NCBI GenBank assembly: GCA_937923585.1 | Contig: CALDSM010000784.1 | Span: forward strand, 1 to 10,964 | DNA: 10,964 nucleotides | Source: an uncultured bacterium | GTDB taxonomy: Bacteria; Hydrogenedentota; Hydrogenedentia; Hydrogenedentales; CAITNO01 | Reading direction: 5' to 3' | In this document: one piece after another, positions 6,013 through 10,964 of the stretch | Layout: each line of letters begins with the position of its first letter | Numbering within the stretch: the stretch's first letter is position 1 | Position numbers and translations under genes: made by a program | The notes under the pieces: generated by a model | Seen by the model: only the letters and a program-made list of their open reading frames with translations | Told to the model about the DNA's origin: nothing | The model's database searches: none

Positions 6013-7779
6013 ATGAGCGACCAAACAGTGAATCTGACGATTGACGGCGTCCGGGTGACGGCGTCAAAGGGCGCGACCATCATGGAGGCCGCCGAAAAGG
6101 CGCTGGGGATCAAGATTCCGCGCCTGTGCTACCACCCGAAGCTGAGCATGCAGGGCTCCTGCCGCGTGTGCATCGTGGAGGTGAAGGGCGCGCCCGGATA
6201 CATCACCGCGTGCAGCGCGAAGTGCGCCGAGGGCATGGAGGTGCAGACCAACAGCCCGGCCATCCGGCAGGCGCGGCGCGACATCGTGGAGCTGCTGCTG
6301 GACAACCACCCGCGTGCCTGCCTGACCTGCGACCGCGACGGCAACTGCGAGCTGCAGAACCTGGCGTACACGCTGGGCGTGCGCGACTACCTGTTCTCGG
6401 GCGAGCGCAAGCGGTTCCCGATTGAGAACACGAGCAAGTCGGTGGTGCGCAACCCGGAGAAGTGCATTCTGTGCGGGCGGTGCGTGCGGGTCTGCGCCGA
6501 GGTGCAGGGCATTGAGAACCTGAGCCAGCATTCGCGCGGCTTCAACACCGTGGTGTCGCCGGCGTTTGACGGGAACATGGACGACTCGGTGTGCATTCAG
6601 TGCGGCCAGTGCGTGAACGCGTGCCCGACGGCGGCGTTTGTAGGCAAGGGCCACTCCGAAAGCGTGTGGCAGGCGCTGGCGGACCCGAAGAAGCACGTGG
6701 TGGTGCACACGGCCCCGGCCATCCGGGCCACGATTGGCGAAGGCTTCGGCATGAAGCCGGGCACACCCGCGGCGGGCAAGATGGTCACCGCGCTGCGGCG
6801 TCTGGGCTTTGACAGGGTGTTCGACACGAACTTCACCGCCGACCTGACAATCATCGAGGAGGCGACGGAGTTTCTGGGCCGGGTGAATAAGGGCGAGCGC
6901 CTGCCGCTGCTGACAAGCTGCTCGCCGGGCTGGATCAATTTCCTGGAGCGCTTCTATCCGGAGCTGATCCCGAATGCGTCGTCCTGCCGGTCCCCCATGT
7001 CCATGATGTCGTCGCTGATCAAGACGTACTACGCGGAAAAATACAAGATTGACCCGAAGGACATTTTCGTGGTGTCCGTGATGCCGTGCGTCGCGAAGAA
7101 ATTCGAGGCGAGCCGCCCCGAGCTGGCCATGCCCGACGGCACGCCGACAACGGATGCGGTGCTCACGACGCGCGAGCTCATCTACATGATCAAGAGCTAC
7201 GGCATCAACCTGGCGGGTCTGGAAGAGGGCGAGTTCGACAACCCGATGGGTGAGTCCACGGGTGCGGCGGACATTTTCGGCACCACCGGCGGCGTGCTGG
7301 AGGCCGCGCTTCGCATGGCGGTCGAGGTGATCAACGGCGAGCCGCCGGCGAACCTGGAATTCGTCGAGGTGCGTGCCGTCGAGGGGCTGCGCGTCCGCGA
7401 ACTGAAGGTCAACGGCGAACTCACGCTGCGCGTGGGGATCTCGAACGGGCTGAACAACGCCAAGAAGCTGCTTGACAAGGTGGTCAGCGGCGAGGAGCAG
7501 TTCCACATCATCGAGATCATGGCCTGCCCCGGCGGCTGCATCGGCGGCGGCGGCCAACCCTACCCGCCGGCGGGCTACACGATTCTTGACCCGAAGCTGC
7601 TTGCCCGGCGCGCGTCGGCGCTGTACGCGATTGACGTGCAGAAGGAGGTGCGCAGCTCCAACCACAATCCGGCCATCAAGGCCCTTTACGCGAACTACCT
7701 GGGCGAGCCGGGCAGCGAGAAGGCCCACCATCTGCTGCACACGCACTACGCGCCCAGACTGCCGAGAGGAATACGCTGA
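6013..7779 (+). CDS. hydA: [FeFe] hydrogenase catalytic subunit HydA (HndD-like)
   Basis: The H-cluster subunit that forms or oxidises H2, 588 residues, cytosolic. Domains: plant-type [2Fe-2S] (Cys39, Cys50, Cys53, Cys67); His-Cys3 [4Fe-4S] (His99, Cys103, Cys106, Cys112); two ferredoxin [4Fe-4S] motifs (Cys151/154/157/161 and Cys194/197/200/204); H-cluster domain (about 220-515); and the iron-hydrogenase small-subunit region fused at the C-terminus (about 520-580). H-cluster signatures are L1 TSCSPGW (301-307), L2 MPCVAKKFE (357-365) and L3 EIMACPGGCIGG (501-512). L1 has Ser304 where the standard motif TSCCPxW has its second Cys, and Cys325 (SSCRSP) occurs where the clostridial CpI enzyme has Ala; this pairing is remembered from HndD-type enzymes. 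It lacks the extra C-terminal [2Fe-2S] domain of Thermotoga HydA, so its size fits HndD. AAAGGTG (6002-6008) precedes ATG 6013. The stop overlaps the hydC start by one base. Confidence 0.97.
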   Translation: MSDQTVNLTIDGVRVTASKGATIMEAAEKALGIKIPRLCYHPKLSMQGSCRVCIVEVKGAPGYITACSAKCAEGMEVQTNSPAIRQARRDIVELLLDNHPRACLTCDRDGNCELQNLAYTLGVRDYLFSGERKRFPIENTSKSVVRNPEKCILCGRCVRVCAEVQGIENLSQHSRGFNTVVSPAFDGNMDDSVCIQCGQCVNACPTAAFVGKGHSESVWQALADPKKHVVVHTAPAIRATIGEGFGMKPGTPAAGKMVTALRRLGFDRVFDTNFTADLTIIEEATEFLGRVNKGERLPLLTSCSPGWINFLERFYPELIPNASSCRSPMSMMSSLIKTYYAEKYKIDPKDIFVVSVMPCVAKKFEASRPELAMPDGTPTTDAVLTTRELIYMIKSYGINLAGLEEGEFDNPMGESTGAADIFGTTGGVLEAALRMAVEVINGEPPANLEFVEVRAVEGLRVRELKVNGELTLRVGISNGLNNAKKLLDKVVSGEEQFHIIEIMACPGGCIGGGGQPYPPAGYTILDPKLLARRASALYAIDVQKEVRSSNHNPAIKALYANYLGEPGSEKAHHLLHTHYAPRLPRGIR

Positions 7780-8327
7780 TGAGCACGACCATGACAGACA
7801 CCGACAACCGCAGCGCGGTGCGGGAAACCGCGAAGGCGGCGCTGACGCCCGAGATTGTGGCATTCATCGAGGAATGCGCCGCCGACAAGCACGCGCAGAG
7901 CCACCTTATCCGCGTGCTGCACAAGGTACAGGGCCATTACGGGTACCTGGGCGCCGAGCAGATGGACGCGGTGGCGCAGTTATTGCAGGTGCCCGCGTCG
8001 CGGGTGACGGGCGTGGCCACGTTCTACCATTTCTTCCGGCTGGAGCCGCGCGGCAGGTTCATGATCAGCGTGTGCATGGGCACCGCCTGCTACGTCAAGG
8101 GCGCCGAGCGGGTCGCCGACCGCATTCAGGAGGAACTGGGCATCCGCTTTGGCGAAACGACCAAGGACAATCTGTTTTCCCTGGAGGCCACGCGCTGCCT
8201 GGGCACCTGCGGCCTGGCGCCGGTGGTCATGATCGAGGACAAGGTGTTCGGCTGCGTGGAGCCCGACATGGTGCCGGGGATCATCGGAAAGTACACCAAG
8301 ATGGCGCTGGAAGAGAAGAAAGCCTAA
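7779..8327 (+). CDS. hydC: [FeFe] hydrogenase, NuoE-like [2Fe-2S] subunit HydC
   Basis: A 182-residue NuoE/HndA homologue that partners HydB in the NAD(P)H module. It has an N-terminal helical bundle (about 20-85, including LIRVLHKVQGHYGYL and VATFYHFFRL) and a thioredoxin-like [2Fe-2S] domain with all four ligands: Cys99 and Cys104 (VCMGTACYVKG), Cys140 and Cys144 (TRCLGTCGLAPV). Length is usual for the family. ATG 7779 overlaps the hydA stop (TGATG) and is preceded by AGAGGA (7765-7770), so translation is probably coupled to hydA. The first 15 or so residues are polar and not conserved in the family, so a slightly later start is possible. It is last in the operon, the reverse of the hydC-B-A order in Thermotoga, and a strong terminator follows. 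Confidence 0.95.
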   Translation: MSTTMTDTDNRSAVRETAKAALTPEIVAFIEECAADKHAQSHLIRVLHKVQGHYGYLGAEQMDAVAQLLQVPASRVTGVATFYHFFRLEPRGRFMISVCMGTACYVKGAERVADRIQEELGIRFGETTKDNLFSLEATRCLGTCGLAPVVMIEDKVFGCVEPDMVPGIIGKYTKMALEEKKA

Positions 8328-8368
8328 CCGTGCCGGAGACGGCCGAAAGGCGCTTCCGGTTCTCCTCC

Positions 8369-8407
8369 CGCCGCCCGCTGCCATAGCGGGCGGCGTTCCT
8401 TCTTTCT
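8369..8407 (+). terminator. Intrinsic terminator of the hyd operon
   Basis: A perfect 11-bp GC-rich stem (CGCCGCCCGCT 8369-8379 with AGCGGGCGGCG 8385-8395) and a 5-base loop are followed by a T-rich tail TTCCTTCTTTCT (8396-8407). It begins 41 bases after the hydC stop. Confidence 0.88.
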
Positions 8408-8440
8408 ATGGCCGAGGCGTACGGAGCCATATGGAGCTAT

Positions 8441-8548
8441 ATGGAGTGCGGTGGCAGCGACACCGCTTTGGCTCGGTGTGGCAATGACTCGACAGACGGG
8501 TCATGACTTCGGCCAAGCCAAAGCGGCGTCGCTGCCACCGCACTCCAT
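8441..8548. repeat. Intergenic inverted-repeat element, 33-bp arms
   Basis: Arms 8441-8473 and 8516-8548 are complementary at 32 of 33 positions and start ATGGAGTGCGGTGGCAGCGA (right arm read as reverse complement). A 42-base loop contains a nested hairpin (ATGAC 8484-8488 with GTCAT 8500-8504). Just before it the octamer ATATGGAG occurs twice, at 8429 and 8439, the second copy running into the left arm. The near-perfect arms suggest a recent or maintained mobile or structured repeat (MITE/REPIN-like). Similar GGAGTGCGGTGGCAGCGAC-type intergenic repeats are remembered from PVC-group genomes, which is unverified here. Confidence 0.75.
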
Positions 8549-8574
8549 AAAAGCTGCCGCCGCGGCCCGTGGGC

Positions 8575-8580
8575 TATAAT
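8575..8580 (+). promoter_or_regulatory. Perfect -10 box TATAAT before the Gfo/Idh/MocA gene
   Basis: An exact TATAAT lies 28 bases before ATG 8609, leaving room for a short leader with the Shine-Dalgarno at 8596-8602. No -35 match stands 15-19 bases upstream, where the end of the inverted-repeat element is followed by GC-rich sequence. Confidence 0.55.
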
Positions 8581-8595
8581 GGCCGATGCTTATCG

Positions 8596-8602
8596 AAAGG
8601 AG
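8596..8602 (+). promoter_or_regulatory. Ribosome binding site deciding the start at 8609
   Basis: AAAGGAG is followed by 6 bases and ATG 8609. The in-frame upstream ATG at 8579 lies inside the TATAAT box, and starting there would put ten extra residues before the Tat motif, so 8609 is the likely start. Confidence 0.8.
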
Positions 8603-8608
8603 CCGGAC

Positions 8609-9784
8609 ATGGACATTTCCCGTCGTGGATTCTTGGGTGCCGCCGCGTTGGCGGCGAGCGGAACGGTATTGGCGCAGGCACCGCCGGATAAGAAGACGCG
8701 CATCTGCATTATCGGCGACACGAAGCAGGGCGGCTACGGCCATGACCTGCATCTCGCGTGGGCGCTGCGTGAGGACGTGGAAATTGTGGGGCTCAGTGAC
8801 CCGGATGAGGGTGGCCGGGCAAAGCGCGCCGCGGAATGCAAAGCGCAGCGGACCTACGCCGATTACCGCGACATGCTGGAGAAAGAAAAGCCCGACCTGG
8901 TGACGGTGTGTCCGCGCTGCACGATTAACCACAAGGATTACGTGCTGGCCGCGGCCGCCTGCGGCGCGCACGGGTTCATCGAGAAGCCGCTGGCGACCGA
9001 CCTCGCCGAGGCCGACGAAATGGTTGCTGCGGTGGACGCAAAGAACCTCAAGTGGGCCATTGCCTTTAACTGGCACAGGACGGCCGAGGTGCTGCACGCG
9101 ATCAAACTGGTGCATGAAGGGCTGATTGGAAACGTCATGGAACTGCGCGTGAGGGGCAAGGAGGACCACCGTTCCGGCGGCGAGGACACGGTGGTGCTGG
9201 GCGCCCACACCTTCGACCTGATGCGCTGCATTGCCGGGGATGCACGCTGGTGTCAGGCCACGGCGCTGGCCAACGGCAGGCCCGCCGTGCGCGAAGACAT
9301 CCACGAGGCCACCGAACCGCTCGGCCCGGTCGTCGGCGACACCATCCAGGCGGTGTTCGGTTTCGACAACGGCGTCACCGGAATCTATTCGAGCGTCAAG
9401 AACCGCGGCGAGAAGGGCAACCGCTGGGGCATTGATGTGTACGGCACCGCGGGAGTGCTGAGCATCCGCATGGAGGGTGTGCCCTTTGTGCCGCTCATCC
9501 GCGTGCTGCGCGGTCCGTCCTGGCTGCCCGACAAGGAAAAGGGCACCGGCTGGGAGCCGCTGCCGGACGCGCCCGTGACGAAGATAGTCCACCCCTCGGC
9601 GGACCGCTACGCGCCCATTGTAAACGACCTGATGGCCGCCATTCGCGAGGACCGCGCCCCCGCCGCAAGCCTGCACGAGGGCCGGGCCTCACTCGAAATG
9701 GTCTCCGCCATATTCGCCTCGCACATCAGTGGCAAACGCGTAACGTTGCCTCTGGAGGACCGGAAGCACCCGTTGCGGGCGTGA
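8609..9784 (+). CDS. Tat-exported Gfo/Idh/MocA family oxidoreductase
   Basis: A 391-residue NAD(P)-dependent oxidoreductase of the Gfo/Idh/MocA family with a twin-arginine signal peptide: SRRGFLGAAALAASG with Arg5-Arg6, likely cleaved after AQA (residue 24). The Rossmann domain (about 30-150) begins RICIIGDTKQGGYGH, where the glycine pattern is looser than the usual GxGxxG, and contains the family EKP motif (125-127 in HGFIEKPLATDL). The C-terminal alpha/beta domain follows (about 155-391), with GAHTFDL (198-204) placing His200 and Asp203 where catalytic His/Asp residues commonly lie. Members act on sugars, inositols or glycosides, often with a tightly held cofactor when exported; the substrate cannot be told here. 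It stands alone between a repeat element and a gene-poor stretch, with its own TATAAT box. Export with bound cofactor is inferred from the Tat signal. Confidence 0.93.
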   Translation: MDISRRGFLGAAALAASGTVLAQAPPDKKTRICIIGDTKQGGYGHDLHLAWALREDVEIVGLSDPDEGGRAKRAAECKAQRTYADYRDMLEKEKPDLVTVCPRCTINHKDYVLAAAACGAHGFIEKPLATDLAEADEMVAAVDAKNLKWAIAFNWHRTAEVLHAIKLVHEGLIGNVMELRVRGKEDHRSGGEDTVVLGAHTFDLMRCIAGDARWCQATALANGRPAVREDIHEATEPLGPVVGDTIQAVFGFDNGVTGIYSSVKNRGEKGNRWGIDVYGTAGVLSIRMEGVPFVPLIRVLRGPSWLPDKEKGTGWEPLPDAPVTKIVHPSADRYAPIVNDLMAAIREDRAPAASLHEGRASLEMVSAIFASHISGKRVTLPLEDRKHPLRA

Positions 9785-9898
9785 GTATTCCTGTGTTTTG
9801 AATGTGCAGGCTTCGGCAAGGCCTGACAACGGCATGTTGTCTCGAATGGCGATGCCGGGAGTCATCGGGCAATTCCGGGGTTTTCCGACACGCGTCCT

Positions 9899-9918
9899 GG
9901 CATGCTCCGCGGCATGCC
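9899..9918. repeat. Hairpin next to the small ORF stop
   Basis: GGCATGC (9899-9905), a 6-base loop and GCATGCC (9912-9918) form a perfect 7-bp stem. It begins one base past the stop of the minus-strand small ORF and could stabilise or end that transcript, although no T-run follows on that strand. Confidence 0.45.
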
Positions 9919-9919
9919 T

Positions 9920-10087
9920 TCACCAAAGCGCCGTTGCATCAGTGGTGGCCTTCACCGTTTCCTGGAAACGGTCATGCGCCACAGCCCGATCTGCCGGTGA
10001 GAATTCATAAGGTTCCACCTTTCCGGCCTGTTTTGTGCCCGTGCCCGTCATCGTAACCGCTCCCATTGACCGGCATCTGTTGTTCAT
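9920..10087 (-). CDS. Candidate 55-residue small protein, unknown
   Basis: The minus-strand frame from ATG 10087-10085 to TGA 9922-9920 begins MNNRCRSMGAVTMTG and ends in an acidic/polar segment (VEPYEFSPADRAVAHDRFQE). AGGAG lies only two bases before the first ATG. A better-placed GGGAG precedes the internal ATG of MTGTGTKQAG by eight bases, giving 43 residues. There is no signal, membrane segment or known motif. The frame is open upstream too, so the open length is weak evidence. Support comes from the start sites and the hairpin right after the stop. Confidence 0.28.
   Translation of the reverse strand: MNNRCRSMGAVTMTGTGTKQAGKVEPYEFSPADRAVAHDRFQETVKATTDATALW
9954..9972. promoter_or_regulatory. 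19-base palindrome, possible operator
   Basis: ACCGTTTCC and GGAAACGGT are exact inverted repeats around a single base, the form of a dimeric regulator site. It lies within the candidate small minus-strand ORF, away from any recognised promoter, so it may be chance. Confidence 0.3.
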
Positions 10088-10129
10088 AGCTCCTGAAAAT
10101 ACGGCCTTCCCTGCGCGCAGGCTCTTCTT

Positions 10130-10161
10130 GGAAACATGGAAACATGGAAACATGGAAACAT
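10130..10161. repeat. Octamer tandem repeat, GGAAACAT x4
   Basis: Four exact head-to-tail copies of GGAAACAT lie in the intergenic region. The period (8) is the same as in the AGGGGTAG array near the left edge, but the unit differs. Confidence 0.95.
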
Positions 10162-10307
10162 GAAGATGCATCCGCAGCCTTCGACGACGAGCACGCGCAC
10201 GAGCGAAAGTCATGGTTACTACCGCAAATGGCGAAGCTGCGGCAAGGCTGGGATTCTGGACTCTTGCAGAATTAGATGCGTTCATCCCGGCTGCACTTGC
10301 AGACAGA

Positions 10308-10336
10308 TTGAATTCACGGGCGCTGCGCTGTAAATT
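10308..10336 (+). promoter_or_regulatory. Possible promoter of the SGNH hydrolase gene
   Basis: TTGAAT (10308-10313) and TAAATT (10331-10336) are separated by 17 bases, each with two mismatches to sigma70 consensus. They leave a leader of about 40 bases before ATG 10383. Confidence 0.3.
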
Positions 10337-10382
10337 CTTCAGGTCGGTCAGTCTTCTTTGCGGTTCAGAAAGGATAAGACGC

Positions 10383-10917
10383 ATGTCTTGGTCAAGGAGT
10401 CGCGTTCAACATTGCGCAAATGCCCTTGCCTTTCTTGGGATTGCCATGGGAGGCATCTTTCTGATCTGCGAGGCGGGTCTGCGCATGTATGTGACATACA
10501 ACATGGACAACCTGGAGGATAGCCGTGCTTTGAGACTTATAGCCCCGCCGGAATTGGTTCAACGGGCGGAATTCCGCGGAAAACTGAAACAGCGCAGATC
10601 TGCCGGATACCGGGAAGTCATGACTCCCGGATATAGAAGAGGGGATAATCTACACAACTCCCTGGGTTTTAGGGGGCTTGAAATTGCCATGCCCAAACCG
10701 CAAGGAGAGTTTCGCATCGCCTGCCTCGGCGGGTCAACCACATACGACGACGGAGTCGGTGACTGGAAAAAGGCATACCCAGCAGTCTTGGAAGCGATTC
10801 TAAGGCAGCGGGGGTACAATGTCACCGTAATTAACGCGGGGACCTCGGGTTTCACTTCCCGTGACTCCCTGGTCAGGCTTGAGACGGCGGTGGCACACCT
10901 GGACGTTGACATGATCG
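10383..10917 (+). CDS. Membrane-anchored SGNH/GDSL-type hydrolase, 3' end missing
   Basis: The first 178 residues of an SGNH-fold esterase/lipase-like protein. One hydrophobic segment near the N-terminus (about 13-30, LAFLGIAMGGIFLICEAG) is a likely signal anchor placing the domain outside the cytoplasm. NSLGFRG (92-98) is typical of this subgroup. Block I is RIACLGGSTTYD (111-122) with the presumed nucleophile Ser118; block II is VINAGTSGF (149-157) with Gly153. Block III (Asn) and the C-terminal Asp/His are missing because genomic sequence ends at about 10917. AAAGGA (10369-10374) with 8-base spacing supports ATG 10383 over the in-frame ATG at 10212. The open frame continues to a TAG at 10950-10952, but its last residues (IGRASCRERV) are translated adapter. 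The domain could act on a polysaccharide or lipid ester; the substrate cannot be inferred. Confidence 0.85.
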
Positions 10918-10964
10918 AGATCGGAAGAGCGTCGTGTAGGGAAAGAGTGTAGATCTCGGTGGTC
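10918..10964 (-). other. Illumina TruSeq adapter (assembly contamination)
   Basis: From AGATCGGAAGAGCGTCGTGT onward the sequence follows the reverse complement of the TruSeq universal adapter, through TAGATCTCGGTGGTC at the very end. All 47 bases fit as remembered. The join lies inside the SGNH hydrolase gene; the first base or two could belong to either side. It is not biological sequence. Confidence 0.97.

Larger units (their letters stand above)
9785..10382. other. 598-base gene-poor region
   Basis: There is no confident gene. It contains several short hairpins soon after the oxidoreductase stop (GACAAC-GGCAT-GTTGTC at 9825-9841; GGCATGC-TCCGCG-GCATGCC at 9899-9918), a 19-base palindrome (9954-9972), a candidate small minus-strand ORF (9920-10087), an octamer array (10130-10161) and a possible promoter for the next gene. 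None of the hairpins has a T-tract on the plus strand. Codon-like G/C bias is weak throughout. Confidence 0.6.

Noticed and set aside
6064..7863. A 599-codon open frame on the minus strand opposite hydA
   Set aside because: It is a shadow of hydA; its low-complexity Arg/His/Ala composition reflects antisense reading of G/C-ending codons.
8501..9676. A 391-codon minus-strand frame opposite the Gfo/Idh/MocA gene
   Set aside because: Antisense shadow; the plus-strand frame has a Tat signal, EKP motif and ribosome binding site.
9825..9841. Intrinsic terminator of the Gfo/Idh/MocA gene (GACAAC-GGCAT-GTTGTC)
   Set aside because: The 6-bp stem is modest and the following bases (TCGAATGG) lack a T-run, so it is only mentioned as a hairpin in the gene-poor region.
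10130..10161. Replication-origin iterons or a phage attachment site
   Set aside because: The 8-base units abut without spacers, and no rep, dnaA, integrase or AT-rich melting region is nearby.
10212..10382. N-terminal extension of the SGNH hydrolase by 57 residues
   Set aside because: ATG 10383 has a well-spaced AAAGGA and directly precedes the signal anchor. An extension would bury the signal segment far from the N-terminus.

Overview
The window is a GC-rich bacterial contig end with short intergenic spaces, carrying mostly metabolic genes of an anaerobic or fermentative lifestyle. A Tat-exported Gfo/Idh/MocA oxidoreductase, a lone ComB-type phosphatase, dispersed hairpin repeats between genes and -10-dominated promoters fit Planctomycetota/Lentisphaerota/Hydrogenedentota-like lineages. 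That placement is inference; no rRNA or other marker gene is present. The last 47 bases are not genomic: they match the reverse complement of the Illumina TruSeq universal adapter, so the final gene is cut and the sequence is probably a metagenome or draft assembly contig.

Layout. 1-107 (-): start of an unidentified gene running off the left edge. 108-269: intergenic element with an octamer tandem repeat, a G-quadruplex motif and a 38-bp imperfect inverted repeat. 270-1268 (-): YghZ/Gpr-type aldo/keto reductase. 1269-1435: divergent intergenic region with an extended -10 promoter and a REPIN-like double hairpin lying in the leader of the next gene. 1436-2194 (+): ComB-family 2-phosphosulfolactate phosphatase. 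2288-2818 (+): exported M23 (LytM) peptidase. 2974-3378 (+): N-terminal DNA-binding half of an IS630-type transposase without its DDE domain. 3379-3763: AT-richer leader region with a possible promoter containing a C8 tract and two hairpins that can alternatively pair with each other.

3764-8327 (+) is the core of the window: a three-gene operon for a soluble NAD(P)-linked [FeFe] hydrogenase (hydB, hydA, hydC) closed by a strong intrinsic terminator. HydC (NuoE-like) and HydB (NuoF-like flavoprotein) form the NAD(P)H module, and HydA carries the H-cluster and an iron-sulfur relay. By analogy with HydABC and HndABCD, the complex probably couples NAD(P)H and ferredoxin oxidation to H2 formation or the reverse, by electron bifurcation. 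HydB has two tandem thioredoxin-like [2Fe-2S] domains, as if an HndB subunit had been fused to HndC. The maturases HydE, HydF and HydG are not in the window.

8441-8548 is a long inverted-repeat element. It is followed by a TATAAT box and the Tat-exported oxidoreductase (8609-9784, +). 9785-10382 is a sparse region with small hairpins, a candidate 55-aa ORF on the minus strand and a GGAAACAT x4 tandem repeat. 10383-10917 (+) is the start of a membrane-anchored SGNH/GDSL hydrolase, followed by adapter sequence from 10918 to the end.
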